Source: UBA1275 sp002323515
GTDB taxonomy: Bacteria > Bacteroidota > Rhodothermia > Balneolales > Balneolaceae
Direction of reading: 5' to 3'
Assembly: GCA_964007875.1 (NCBI GenBank)
Contig: CAXGAH010000013.1
Coordinates: 1 to 64,000, forward strand
Length of the DNA: 64,000 nt
Shown here: positions 18,209 through 27,007 of the stretch, in pieces
How the letters are laid out: every line of letters starts with the position of its first letter
Numbering within the stretch: position 1 is the first letter of the stretch
Notes under the pieces: generated by a model
What the model saw: the letters and a program-made list of their open reading frames with translations, nothing else
The model's database searches: none
Told to the model about the DNA's origin: nothing
Position numbers and translations under genes: made by a program

Positions 18209-19085
18209 ATGACCTTGTCGCGTAAGATACGATTGATTTCATCCTACCCCTATACTCATCAAACAGTGGTTCGAAGCGATGGGCATGGTAAAGAACTCCA
18301 CCACTATTTAGTTGAGCGCTTTCCCCATGTAGGAGAAAAAGTATCGCTATATAGAGAATATGAGGGCCTAATTCATGTTTTGAGGGATGGAAAACCCATA
18401 GTGGCCCTCAAATTGAATGAAGCAGGCTTATTGGCTGGTGATACTATTGTTCATCATGTACCTAAAATGATAGAGCCTAACGTTTCTGATGAGGTCATGA
18501 TATTGGAGGAATTACCTGATATAGTGGCGGTATTTAAGTCCGCAACTATGCCCATGCATGCAGGAGATCGATACTATAAAAATAGCCTGCATTATATTTT
18601 ACAAGAAAAAGGCTATGAGGGATTGCGAATTGTACACATGCTCGATGCGGTAACCTCGGGTCTTGTTGTTATCGCAAAAAATAAAGAAATGGCACGTGAA
18701 CGTACCAAAGCTTTTGAAAAGTCCAGGGTAAAAAAACCTATTGGGTGCGGGTTCAAGGAAGTCCTAATGAAAAAGGAGAATACCTTATCAACGCTCCTAT
18801 CCGAAGAAAGGATTTGTATATGAATGTGGGGATGGTTTAGATGGACCAGAATCTTTGATTCAATGCCGTCCAATTACTGGAAGAATCCATCAAATCCTCC
18901 TGCATCTATCCTATTGGGGGCATCCAATTTATAATGATCCCATTTACGGCCCAAACGGAGATAACTCAGATGTTCGCTTGCAAAATCAAGGCATAGCTCT
19001 TGTAAGTAAGAGCCTAGAATTTCCAACTCTTGGACTTAGTTTTAGTCTTCCTGATCAGTTGGTTTTAGATACGCTTCGGCAATAG
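18209..19085 (+). pseudogene. RluA-family 23S rRNA/tRNA pseudouridine synthase, broken by two frameshifts
   Basis: Three frames together spell one RluA-like protein. Frame 1 runs from 18209 through an N-terminal domain and HMLDAVTSGLVVIAKNKEMA up to the run of seven A at 18730-18736. One base later the -1 frame continues as KKTYWVRVQGSPNEKGEY LINAPIRRK. At the AAA of 18807-18809 a further -1 shift restores GFVYECGDGLDGPESLIQC, then RPITGRIHQILLHLSYWGHP to the stop at 19085. Each break would be repaired by one extra A in a homopolymer. In addition the invariant Arg of the HRLDxxTSG active-site motif is Met here (codon 18638-18640), although the catalytic Asp is kept. Decay is the simplest reading; homopolymer sequencing errors could explain the frameshifts but not the Met. 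The 3' end overlaps the convergent hydrolase by 44 bp. Confidence 0.8.
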
Positions 19086-19944
19086 CAACGAATTGTTTAG
19101 GTTTATCCAAAAAAGCATAATGCCCACATCCGTCCATTACAACTAAAGCAGCCTCACTTAGTCCCTTTTTCATTCTTTGCGCTTGATATAGAGGCGTAGC
19201 ATCATCCTTTTCGCCCCACAATAATAGTACGGAATGGGAAATTTTTGGAAGAGTAAGTTCTAAATATTCTGTCACCGAATGAACAAAGGTTTCACGCATA
19301 ATACCGGATAAGACAGCATACTCACTAGAACCTAGGGATTTCCAGGTTGATGTTGCCCGAAGCCAATCTAGACCTCGAGATTTGAAGGGCTCTGGGAGTA
19401 GATTAAAGGGCGCTTTAAGAATTTTAGCTACATATTTTTTAGCATAAAAACTCGCACTGCGTCGAGGCTTCATCCCGGCACCACCTGTAATTAATACGTT
19501 TTGAACATGCTCCTTGGACCACGGCCGAGTGAGTAATTTCAATGTAATACGCCCACCAAAAGAATGGGCTAAAATATCGAATTTTAGAAGCCCTATATGT
19601 TTCACCCAGGCTTGAATACTATCGGTATAATCATCAATTTTCCAAGCCAAAGGGGGCTCAGACGATTCCCCAAATCCAGCCAAATCTATCACATAACAAT
19701 CATGATGAAAAGCTAACATCCGACCAAGAGGTTGCATTATTTTTTTACTTGCACCCCATCCATGTAGAATGATGAGCGGACGCGATGAGCCGTTAGATAA
19801 ATCAGCAGTTGAATTATGCGATCGATCACTATTTGAACCAGTGGAATCATCCATGCTTATACGTTCCCAAGCCAAGATGGTTCCATTATAATCAAAGCGA
19901 TGGGCTTCTATGGTAGGGTTATCCCTAGTAGTGGATATTGACAT
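19042..19944 (-). CDS. Alpha/beta-fold hydrolase
   Basis: A 300-residue cytoplasmic hydrolase. The oxyanion-hole motif HGWGAS is at 61-66, the nucleophile elbow is S128 in AHSFGGR, the acid is D247 in LLWGEKDDATPL and the base is H275 in DGCGHYAFLDKP, so the full triad is present. A cap region (about 160-230) is basic and helical. The N-terminal part (residues 30-55) has a Ser/Asn-rich insertion (SNSDRSHNSTADLSNGSS) that is not part of the core fold. It lies between two damaged genes. The substrate cannot be inferred; esterase or lactonase-like roles are possible. Confidence 0.88.
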   Translation of the reverse strand: MSISTTRDNPTIEAHRFDYNGTILAWERISMDDSTGSNSDRSHNSTADLSNGSSRPLIILHGWGASKKIMQPLGRMLAFHHDCYVIDLAGFGESSEPPLAWKIDDYTDSIQAWVKHIGLLKFDILAHSFGGRITLKLLTRPWSKEHVQNVLITGGAGMKPRRSASFYAKKYVAKILKAPFNLLPEPFKSRGLDWLRATSTWKSLGSSEYAVLSGIMRETFVHSVTEYLELTLPKISHSVLLLWGEKDDATPLYQAQRMKKGLSEAALVVMDGCGHYAFLDKPKQFVAIAEAYLKPTDQED

Positions 19945-20089
19945 GATTAAATATAGTGCTAGTTGGATAAAAAATTAAGCCCCAAAAAAACAAAGGCTAC
20001 CCAAAATATTTTGTAAGTATACAAAACAAGGGAGCTCTTACTATACAGAAGTTTTGAGTTATTCCACCATTAGATAAGAAAGGATTCGT

Positions 20090-20581
20090 ATGCACATCAA
20101 CCGGATTTTGTTTTATTGGAGTAAGTATTTGGGAGCCGATCCAAAAGAAATCACACTCATCAGCAGCCTATTAGCAACAGTAAGTGTAGTTGGTTTTTTT
20201 CAGATTGTGAGCCTGCGAGCTACATCAACAACTACCCCTTCGTATGATCAATAGTACTACGAATTTGTAGAAAGATCTTAGGCTTTTGAGCAGTCATATG
20301 AAAAAGTAGTAGGGTCCATGTCTGATTCACTGTTATCAAGGTCTAATACACTACGATCAGATTCAGGAGATACCCTTACATTAAATATGAATACAGCCAT
20401 GCTTAAAGAATGGGTCCAACTCCCCGGAATTGGTGAGGTTTATGTCCAAAGAATACTCAAATATAGAGGTATATATGAAGATTTTACCCGTTTAGAGGAA
20501 TTAATGGAAGTGAAAGGCAATAGTCAAAAACGATGGGAAAAATTAAAAATACACCTATACATTGAATCTGCTATGGAATGA
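20090..20581 (+). pseudogene. Helix-hairpin-helix (ComEA-like) protein interrupted by two in-frame TAG codons
   Basis: ATG 20090 opens a 54-codon frame with one membrane segment (ITLISSLLATVSVVGFFQIV) that ends at TAG 20252-20254. The same frame continues as YYEFVERS, meets TAG at 20279-20281, then reads AFEQSYEKVVGSMSDSLLSR into a helix-hairpin-helix domain (LKEWVQLPGIGEVYVQRIL ending with ESAME). The parts between the stops read like coding sequence, and TM-plus-HhH is the normal layout of small ComEA-like membrane DNA-binding proteins. TAG is a normal terminator elsewhere in the window (for example the MFS, amylase and glpK genes), so recoding is unlikely. The HhH part from ATG 20318 (87 residues) could still be translated alone. 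Related intact proteins bind DNA non-specifically, for example in uptake. Confidence 0.6.
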
Positions 20582-20679
20582 TTAGACATGCTATTGAATT
20601 TAAATTATTAGACTGCATAGCCTTCTAGGGTTTTAGTATATTCTATGAGCACAATAATCATTCATGAATCCGCTGTATT

Positions 20680-22257
20680 ATGCCAAGTATATTATGGGCA
20701 GATGATGAGATAGATCAACTGCAATCCAACATACTTTTCCTACAAAGAAAAGGCTTTGAAGTCATAGCGGTGACCAACGGGAGAGACGCTGTAGCAATAA
20801 TGGATGAGCAGCTGTTTGATGTGGTTTTTTTAGACGAACAAATGCCAGGGATGGGGGGATTGCAAGCTTTGGAACAAATTAAATCCAAATTCCCATTGGT
20901 TCCTGTAGTCATGATCACGAAAAGTGAAGAGGAATCAATTATGGAAGAGGCCATAGGAGCTAAGATATCTGATTATCTTATCAAACCGGTAAATCCATCA
21001 CAGATACTTCTAACCGTTAAAAAATTATTGGACAGAGGTCGTTTAGAAAACGAAAAATCGGCCCAAAGTTACTTGCGTTCCTTCCCCGAAATGGATGCCT
21101 TACTCCATCATCGTACTACCTGGCAAAGCTGGATTGAGGTATATAAAAAGCTAACCCAGTGGCAAATGGATTTAGGCCAAAGAGATGAAGCCTTAAAACA
21201 GGTGTTGGACGATCAATTTCAATCGGCCAATCGGGAGTTTGGTAAAATGGTGGAGCAAAACTACGAGCAATGGATAAAAAAGTACGAACTAGTAGACGCC
21301 TTTGACCGGAATCAAGAAGAAACTGAATCCCCTCTATTGTCGCCAGGGATACTATCTACCTACGTAGAACCCTTGATTAAGCAAGGAAAGCATGTCATGT
21401 TCTTTGTTATAGACTGTATGCGATATGATCAATGGTTAGTTTTTGAGCGATATTTGAACCAATATTATGATATTCAAACCGAATTTTATCTCTCGCTATT
21501 ACCTACCGCAACCCCCTATTCTCGAAATGCTATATTTTCCGGCTTGACCCCTTTACAAATTTCAAAACAATATCCAGCATTATGGGAGCAGGGTCAAGAT
21601 GAAAAATCTTGGAATAGACACGAATATGAGCTACTCAATTCTTTTGTTTCAAGAAGAGGGCTTGGGATTAAAACGAAATATGAGAAAATACTTAATGCAC
21701 AAGAAGGGCGTCAAGTAGCCCAAAAAATAAAAAGTTATGCCCAAAGTCCACTCTCCGCTTTTGTATTTAATTTTGTAGATACCTTAGTCCACTCTCGTTC
21801 AGATTCCGATGTTATTAAAGAGTTAGCACCCGATGAAGCAGGATTTAGAGCTATCACAGAAGCATGGTTTCAGCATTCGTCCCTGTTTCAGATGTTCAAA
21901 GAATTGTCGGACGAGGGGGTCCATCTTATAATTACAACCGATCATGGTTCAGTACGAGCCCTGCGGGACACCAAAGTGTTCGGTGACAAGGAAACTGCAA
22001 CGGGTTTGAGATATAAGTATGGGCGAAATTTAAATGCTGAACAAAAAGATTCAGTCATTGTGTTCAAAGAAGCTCAAGCATTTGGCTTACCTGAATATGC
22101 TAACGTTAAAGACTATCTGATAGCAAAAGAAAATTATTATTTTGTCTATCCTACTAACTACCATAAATATCAAAACCGCTACAAGGACACCTTTCAACAT
22201 GGGGGTGCTTCTATGGAAGAAATGATATTACCTGTGGCATTATTAGAACCTAAATGA
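20680..22257 (+). CDS. porX: PorX, T9SS two-component response regulator with PglZ domain
   Basis: A 525-residue regulator with a receiver domain (1-118: acidic D8/D9, phospho-acceptor D52 in VVFLDEQMPG, K102 in YLIKPVNP) joined through a helical linker to a PglZ alkaline-phosphatase-like domain (about 215-525). The latter shows VIDCMRYDQW (D245), the T-rich LLPTATPYSRNA nucleophile region and the metal-binding TTDHGSVRA. In Porphyromonas, PorX with the kinase PorY controls T9SS gene expression and its PglZ domain has phosphodiesterase activity. PorX presence agrees with the two T9SS-sorted cargo proteins in this window. It heads a tight run with tsaE 4 bp downstream. Confidence 0.93.
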   Translation: MPSILWADDEIDQLQSNILFLQRKGFEVIAVTNGRDAVAIMDEQLFDVVFLDEQMPGMGGLQALEQIKSKFPLVPVVMITKSEEESIMEEAIGAKISDYLIKPVNPSQILLTVKKLLDRGRLENEKSAQSYLRSFPEMDALLHHRTTWQSWIEVYKKLTQWQMDLGQRDEALKQVLDDQFQSANREFGKMVEQNYEQWIKKYELVDAFDRNQEETESPLLSPGILSTYVEPLIKQGKHVMFFVIDCMRYDQWLVFERYLNQYYDIQTEFYLSLLPTATPYSRNAIFSGLTPLQISKQYPALWEQGQDEKSWNRHEYELLNSFVSRRGLGIKTKYEKILNAQEGRQVAQKIKSYAQSPLSAFVFNFVDTLVHSRSDSDVIKELAPDEAGFRAITEAWFQHSSLFQMFKELSDEGVHLIITTDHGSVRALRDTKVFGDKETATGLRYKYGRNLNAEQKDSVIVFKEAQAFGLPEYANVKDYLIAKENYYFVYPTNYHKYQNRYKDTFQHGGASMEEMILPVALLEPK

Positions 22258-22261
22258 AAAG

Positions 22262-22720
22262 ATGGATAGCAGCCTAGGTCATAACTTTTTTTCTTCATCG
22301 GTAGAACAAACCATTGACATAGCCAAAGAGTTTGCCCAGAGCCTACAGCCAAATGATGTGGTAATCATTCAGGGAGGATTAGGAGTAGGTAAAACTCATT
22401 TTACCAAAGGATTGGCAGCTTATTTCAAGATCAAACAAGAGCAAGTACAGTCGCCAACCTATGCGGTGGTGCATGAATATGTGGGGCAAATAACCCTTTA
22501 TCATTTTGACTTATATCGTTTGAAATCGCCAAGCGAGCTTCAAGAAATTGGATTTGAAGAATATCTTTATAACGAAGGTATTTGCATTATAGAGTGGCCT
22601 GAACTAGCCCTATCATTCGTCTCAGACGATTGGTGGGTGGTGGACATTGAACGCTCGAATAATGGACCGGAGAGTCGAGCAATTCATGTGCGAAAAAAAC
22701 AGACCTATGTCCCTGGATAG
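22262..22720 (+). CDS. tsaE: TsaE, ATPase of the tRNA threonylcarbamoyladenosine complex
   Basis: The 152-residue P-loop protein that works with TsaB and TsaD to make t6A37 in ANN-decoding tRNAs. The Walker A motif is GGLGVGKT at 38-45; SPTYAVVHEY, LYHFDLYRL and IIEWPE are the family's other conserved blocks. It follows porX by 4 bp and overlaps the next gene by 14 bp, so these genes are very likely one operon. Confidence 0.95.
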   Translation: MDSSLGHNFFSSSVEQTIDIAKEFAQSLQPNDVVIIQGGLGVGKTHFTKGLAAYFKIKQEQVQSPTYAVVHEYVGQITLYHFDLYRLKSPSELQEIGFEEYLYNEGICIIEWPELALSFVSDDWWVVDIERSNNGPESRAIHVRKKQTYVPG

Positions 22721-22997
22721 TAAAAAAAGACTTTCATACCGATTAGATTTATTACCGGTGATTATGCCCTTCCATAAGCGCGCAAAAAACGAACTTATGC
22801 CGGGTGATTTAGTTTACTATGGCCCGAGTCCGGAGTTTTACGGGATTGGTGAAATTGTTCAAAGAGAAGAAAACGTATGTGTAGTTGATTTTCGGGGCAC
22901 CGGGCTATTAGGCATACATAAGGATGAAATTCTTATCAACTATTTAATACCCATACATACACTGAACTTAACGGGCGTATTAAAAACAAAAGTATGA
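22707..22997 (+). CDS. Small conserved protein, DUF3553-like
   Basis: ATG 22707 gives a 96-residue product (MSLDSKKRLSYRLDLL); a longer frame open from 22647 would overlap most of the tsaE end. The core MPGDLVYYGPSPEFYGIGEI VQREE-type pattern, followed by CVVDFRGTGLLGI, resembles the DUF3553 fold (GD-V-H-xxPEWG-GxV), a small SH3-like barrel also seen near helicases and CarD-like proteins. I do not recognise a function. It is embedded between tsaE and pnuC, overlapping both. Confidence 0.6.
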   Translation: MSLDSKKRLSYRLDLLPVIMPFHKRAKNELMPGDLVYYGPSPEFYGIGEIVQREENVCVVDFRGTGLLGIHKDEILINYLIPIHTLNLTGVLKTKV

Positions 22998-23605
22998 TAG
23001 ATTATTTATTCAGCCTTGAGGGCTTAGCTGTGGGCACTGGCTTAGCCAGTGTCTGGTTTTCGGTCAAAGAGCGCATATGGGTATATCCTATTGGATTGGT
23101 TAGTGTTGGTATCTATGTGTACCTATCCTACGTATTTGGGATTTATGCTGATATGGGCATCAATATATACTATGTGATTATGAGTATTTATGGTTGGTAT
23201 AGGTGGCTGCAGCCCTCAGGGAGTAGCGCAGTTAAAGAAATTACTCGTAGTAGTAGAAATGAATGGATCTTATCCATCGTTTTGTTTCTACTTTCCTGGC
23301 TCGCACTTTTTGTTATTCTTCAAAGATTCACTGATAGTGAAATTCCGCTTTGGGATTCCTTAACTACATCGCTGGCCATTGTGGGAATGTGGCTTATGGC
23401 TGAAAAAAAAGTCGAACACTGGTTGTTTTGGATTGCAACCGACCTAGTTTCTATCCCATTGTATTATTATAAAGGGTTGTTATTGACCAGTGGGCAGTTT
23501 TTTATTTTCACAGTGTTAGCTGTAATGGGTTGGCGACAATGGAATAAAACTCTTTCAATTGGGGATCAAATTAGTCAGTCGTCTTTCCGTGAATCTCAAG
23601 TATGA
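22994..23605 (+). CDS. pnuC: PnuC-family nicotinamide riboside/mononucleotide transporter
   Basis: A 203-residue membrane protein with about seven helices. The family marks are NIYYVIMSIYGWYRW in the first half and EHWLFWIATDLVSIPLYYYK in the second, with Trp/Tyr/Asn residues lining the vitamin path. PnuC proteins import nicotinamide riboside by facilitated diffusion coupled to phosphorylation inside the cell. The start overlaps the preceding stop (ATGA). Along with nadC-nadA at 7-9.5 kb, the cell appears to have both de novo and salvage routes to NAD. Thiamine- or riboflavin-specific Pnu relatives exist, so the vitamin is probable, not proven. Confidence 0.88.
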   Translation: MIDYLFSLEGLAVGTGLASVWFSVKERIWVYPIGLVSVGIYVYLSYVFGIYADMGINIYYVIMSIYGWYRWLQPSGSSAVKEITRSSRNEWILSIVLFLLSWLALFVILQRFTDSEIPLWDSLTTSLAIVGMWLMAEKKVEHWLFWIATDLVSIPLYYYKGLLLTSGQFFIFTVLAVMGWRQWNKTLSIGDQISQSSFRESQV

Positions 23606-23612
23606 TAATGAT

Positions 23613-24515
23613 TTAGGCCTTTGCTAAGAACGCGCTTAGTTTACCCATCCATTCTTCATTATTTAGTGGCGACATAGATGACACATCCACCTGTTTTTGT
23701 CCCATTTCCGTATATAAGGCGGCATGTGCGCTTTCATGATTAGATAAAGCCAGCATATCAATCTTTAATAATTTTGTACTAACTCCATTTTCGCTTAAAA
23801 TCACATCTAAGCTTTGTGTATTTCTTTTGCCATTCATTGCAAATGCAATCTGGGTATGAGTTTCATTTTCCCCAAAACTAGTAATGAGGTAATAGTTTTC
23901 TAGCATAAATTCCGTGGGAATATCCTCAAAATCCAAATAAGTAGGTGGAGACTGCAAATCTACATATAAGCGTGAGCATATATTACACACTAATTCATGC
24001 AGCGAGTCTGGGATGTACGGATAAACAAATCCACGATCTACCCAATATGGTAGGTCACGATCAGCCTCTCGGGTTGATTTGTACTCATCCGGCAGGGATT
24101 CAAGATATTCAATACCCCTTGATGTACGTTGAAACCAGGCATCTACTCTACCATTGGTGATAAGTAAATAGGGACTGGGAAGGCTCAGATGGTATTTTGC
24201 AATTTGCTGCGCGACCTGTTCATTTAAAGGAACATATACCTGCTTACATTCTACAAGGCAATGAGCTTGATAATTAGCATCAAAACAGACTAGATCGATG
24301 CGACCTTTCGTTTGATTAGCTAAGTCAACCTGAAACTCTGGACCAATTCTGTTAGGCGAAATTTGACACTCTTGTAAGAAGTATTCAATTATTCGAAGCC
24401 GAACACGCTCTTCCGGTCTATTTTTAAACCATTGCTTATGAATGGGGTTCCATAACTCCACCTCGTTGACTAAGTAACGAATGATTGGATAGTGGTATAA
24501 GGCAGTGCTTAACAA
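23613..24515 (-). CDS. Stand-alone type I restriction HsdR N-terminal-like nuclease domain protein
   Basis: A 300-residue protein whose first half matches the HSDR_N_2 group: RIIEYFLQECQIS, then a PD-(D/E)xK-type core with D74 (KGRIDLV) and E89-C-K91 (CLVECKQ), followed by QVAQQIAKYHLSL and LLITNGRVDAWF. The second half, rich in aromatic and acidic residues, is not recognised. No HsdM, HsdS or helicase part is nearby, so it is not a restriction system as it stands. Such orphan proteins are widespread in Bacteroidota with unknown role; DNA processing is the default guess. Confidence 0.75.
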   Translation of the reverse strand: MLSTALYHYPIIRYLVNEVELWNPIHKQWFKNRPEERVRLRIIEYFLQECQISPNRIGPEFQVDLANQTKGRIDLVCFDANYQAHCLVECKQVYVPLNEQVAQQIAKYHLSLPSPYLLITNGRVDAWFQRTSRGIEYLESLPDEYKSTREADRDLPYWVDRGFVYPYIPDSLHELVCNICSRLYVDLQSPPTYLDFEDIPTEFMLENYYLITSFGENETHTQIAFAMNGKRNTQSLDVILSENGVSTKLLKIDMLALSNHESAHAALYTEMGQKQVDVSSMSPLNNEEWMGKLSAFLAKA

Positions 24516-24555
24516 ATATATATTCCTTGATTAATGCAGTGCAACATTGAGTATT

Positions 24556-24586
24556 GTTTAGGTTTTAGCTTTGCCATAACCTAAAC
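24556..24586. repeat. 9-bp inverted repeat
   Basis: GTTTAGGTT and AACCTAAAC form a perfect 9-bp stem with a 13-nt loop between the nuclease-domain gene and yidC. It lacks a T-run on either strand, so it may be an operator or an mRNA hairpin, not a classic terminator. Confidence 0.3.
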
Positions 24587-24609
24587 TGAGTGATGCCAAA
24601 GAAAAGTAA

Positions 24610-26454
24610 TTAAGACTTTGCTAGAGCCGCTTTATGTGTACTTCGATTGATATAGTATTGTTGAACAATCGACAAAACATTAAAAATGAGATAGTAAAGA
24701 CTTAATCCAGAGGCAAAACGGTTAAATATGAATAGCATCATGATAGGAAGCATATACTGCATTATTTTCATGTTTTGAGCCATCGCACCGCTTGCTGCAC
24801 CGCCGCCGCTAGCACCCCCTGTGAGTCGACTTTGTAGCCCCATCGAAATAGACATTAATATTACAAATCCACCTATTTGATCCCCTAAAAACGGGATGCC
24901 AAAAGGTAAATTGATAATAAAATCTGGCGCGGATAAGTCATTAGCCCAAAGGAAAGATTCTTGCCTTAGTAAAATAGAGTTTTGAAAAAATAGCCATAGA
25001 GTAATTAGGATAGGAAACTGAAGTAACATGGGTAAACAACCCCCCAATGGATTCACTTTATTTTTGCGATACAAATCCATAGTAGCTTTCTGCTGCTTCT
25101 GGGGATCACTCTTATATTTTTCTTGTAATTCTTTCATTTGCGGCTGCAGTTCTTTCATGGCCGCCATGCTTTTGTAACTTTTAAACGTGAGTGGAGATAG
25201 AACAAGTTTAACGGTGACCGCAAATATAATGACCAATACCCCATAGTTGGATATAAACCCACCCATTACATTAAAGAATGGAATAACAATAAAACGTACA
25301 AATGGATCAGAAAACCATCGTAGCCACCCATAACCCACCTCTACCATATCAAACGCATGTTCATTGTAACTTTTCATATCGGCATATTTAGTTGGTCCTA
25401 TATAGAGTCGATATTCTTGCTTTCCATTGCTCGGTATATCAGAGTTAAGCATTGCCTGATATGCATGATTGGTAGTTGGTTGATCTACTTTACCATTTAT
25501 TTGACCTATTAGTATAGCTCCTTCAGTGCCATGAACTGGTTGTATAAGTTGGGCAAAAAATTTGGTTTTTGTAGCAACCCATTCAACCACGCCATTTATA
25601 TTTAATTCATTGTATCCATTGTTTTCGTCTGGGTTATCGACTTTAAGTCGTTCGAGTTCTCCCCCTGCATATAAGTAGGCAGAAGTTGCGAGAGCTTCTT
25701 GAACTCGATCACGTTCGGTAAAATTTAGTGGGCTGATAAAACCAAAATCTACGGATCGACCTAAGATATATTCCTGAATTCCAATGTATTCTATTCTTAG
25801 ATCTATCTCATAGCTATCAGAGTAAAATGTGTAGGTGTAACGAAGTGCACCCCCATTGGGAACATTTAATCGGTAGCTCAAACTTCTACTTTCTCCTGAT
25901 AAAACAAGGATATTAGAAGCTAGATTTTCTGCTTCGAAAAGAACTTGTTGGGTTTCAACATTGTAGTTTTCCGTACTTAAAAACCCCAAATTGTAGGCAG
26001 AAAAAGTAGTATCTCCAATCATTTGTACAGGTGTTCCCGCCCAATTGACATGCTCTTTTAAGGTGAATTGAGTTGGCCCTGCCCCTTTATTGGTGAAGAT
26101 AGTTTTATATAGTGGAGTATCTATGGTAGTAAACCGTTGCACCGAATCTTGGATGGCCCCAAACATTCCAACATTCTCTACTTTGGGTTCGTCACCATCA
26201 ATAATTTGACTCGATTTCATGTTACTAAGCGCGCTAGCCCCTATACCCTGGTTTTGTAATCTACTAGGTACTCCAATATCTGAATCTAAGTTAGGATTTA
26301 GGTTTTGGTTTAATTCAATTTGAGCTAAACTGTCTCTAATAGCTCTTTGACGTTGTTGCTCGGCTAATTGTTCTTCGCTAGGTAAGGTGAAATAAAACCA
26401 GCCTAGCATCAGTACAAATATTAGGGTAAATCCAACTACAGTATTCTTGTCCAA
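24610..26454 (-). CDS. yidC: YidC membrane protein insertase
   Basis: Inserts and folds inner-membrane proteins alone or with Sec. The 614 residues follow the Gram-negative layout: N-terminal anchor helix (VVGFTLIFVLMLGWFYF), a large periplasmic P1 beta domain (about 60-340), then five conserved helices with ISNYGVLVIIFAVTVKLVLS, KSMAAMKELQPQMKELQEKY (coiled hairpin), NPLGGCLPMLLQFPILITLW and the C-terminal SGLSLYYLIFNVLSIVQQYY. It follows rnpA by 40 bp in the usual rpmH-rnpA-yidC order; no yidD lies between them. Confidence 0.97.
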   Translation of the reverse strand: MDKNTVVGFTLIFVLMLGWFYFTLPSEEQLAEQQRQRAIRDSLAQIELNQNLNPNLDSDIGVPSRLQNQGIGASALSNMKSSQIIDGDEPKVENVGMFGAIQDSVQRFTTIDTPLYKTIFTNKGAGPTQFTLKEHVNWAGTPVQMIGDTTFSAYNLGFLSTENYNVETQQVLFEAENLASNILVLSGESRSLSYRLNVPNGGALRYTYTFYSDSYEIDLRIEYIGIQEYILGRSVDFGFISPLNFTERDRVQEALATSAYLYAGGELERLKVDNPDENNGYNELNINGVVEWVATKTKFFAQLIQPVHGTEGAILIGQINGKVDQPTTNHAYQAMLNSDIPSNGKQEYRLYIGPTKYADMKSYNEHAFDMVEVGYGWLRWFSDPFVRFIVIPFFNVMGGFISNYGVLVIIFAVTVKLVLSPLTFKSYKSMAAMKELQPQMKELQEKYKSDPQKQQKATMDLYRKNKVNPLGGCLPMLLQFPILITLWLFFQNSILLRQESFLWANDLSAPDFIINLPFGIPFLGDQIGGFVILMSISMGLQSRLTGGASGGGAASGAMAQNMKIMQYMLPIMMLFIFNRFASGLSLYYLIFNVLSIVQQYYINRSTHKAALAKS

Positions 26455-26494
26455 AACAGCTAATTATTATTGGGTTAGTATTCGGGGATATATG

Positions 26495-27007
26495 TCAAAT
26501 CCGACTCTTTGGAGAATGCTGCACATATTTTAACTCCTCTGAATGTTTAAATGTATCAATATCATGGGCTAAAATCTCAATGAGATTGTTGAGCCCTTTA
26601 TGCATCTGATATTTTACAAGCTTAAAATCAGGATTAGGATAACGGGCAATGAGTGCCAAATGCAAATTAATTGAGTTTTTCCTCAAAAAATGATGCAATT
26701 CCCTATTCGAAGTACGAAAGCATTCCCTGAGTAACCTTTTTGTTTTATTTCTAGTAACCGCATTACCTATATGTTTTGGGGCAAGGAACGCTGTTTGGAG
26801 CCTGTTTTCAGGTGTAGGATTAGAATTAGCGAAATGAAAAGGACAGAATCGAAATAAAATACTGCCTAAACGAAAAGTGGTAGGAGCTTTGAAAAGTTTT
26901 TCAAAAGCAGATTTCCCTCTCAATATTGATAGTTTGGGTAGCTGATGTGTTTTTACACCAGTTGAGAGAGGAGCTAATAAATTATTTGGCTCCTTTTCGC
27001 TCATCAC
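26495..27007 (-). CDS. rnpA: Ribonuclease P protein component RnpA
   Basis: The protein subunit of RNase P, which trims 5' leaders from pre-tRNA. The 170-residue product has the core block TAFLAPKHIGNAVTRNKTKR followed by LLRECFR, the RNR-like signature (here VTRNKTKRLLRE), and a basic N-terminal segment LSILRGKSAFEKLF. The first in-frame ATG codons (27007 and 27004) lie inside the 3' end of rpmH, giving a 26-bp overlap; the next possible start would cut into the conserved region, so the overlap is probably real. Confidence 0.93.
   Translation of the reverse strand: MMSEKEPNNLLAPLSTGVKTHQLPKLSILRGKSAFEKLFKAPTTFRLGSILFRFCPFHFANSNPTPENRLQTAFLAPKHIGNAVTRNKTKRLLRECFRTSNRELHHFLRKNSINLHLALIARYPNPDFKLVKYQMHKGLNNLIEILAHDIDTFKHSEELKYVQHSPKSRI

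Noticed and set aside
18724..18740. Programmed -1 ribosomal frameshift at A-AAA-AAA in the RluA-like gene
   Set aside because: A single slip ends at a stop near 18838 without the conserved C-terminal block; a second independent slip would be needed, and the active-site Arg is also lost. Decay or sequencing error is simpler.
20009..20026. TTTTGT-N6-ACAAAA inverted repeat as operator
   Set aside because: Six AT-rich bases per arm in an AT-rich spacer is within chance expectation.
20252..20281. Amber (TAG) codons recoded as an amino acid
   Set aside because: Several intact genes in the window end in TAG without sensible extension (MFS at 4017, amylase at 3986, mnmE at 38783, glpK at 35787), so TAG is an ordinary stop here.
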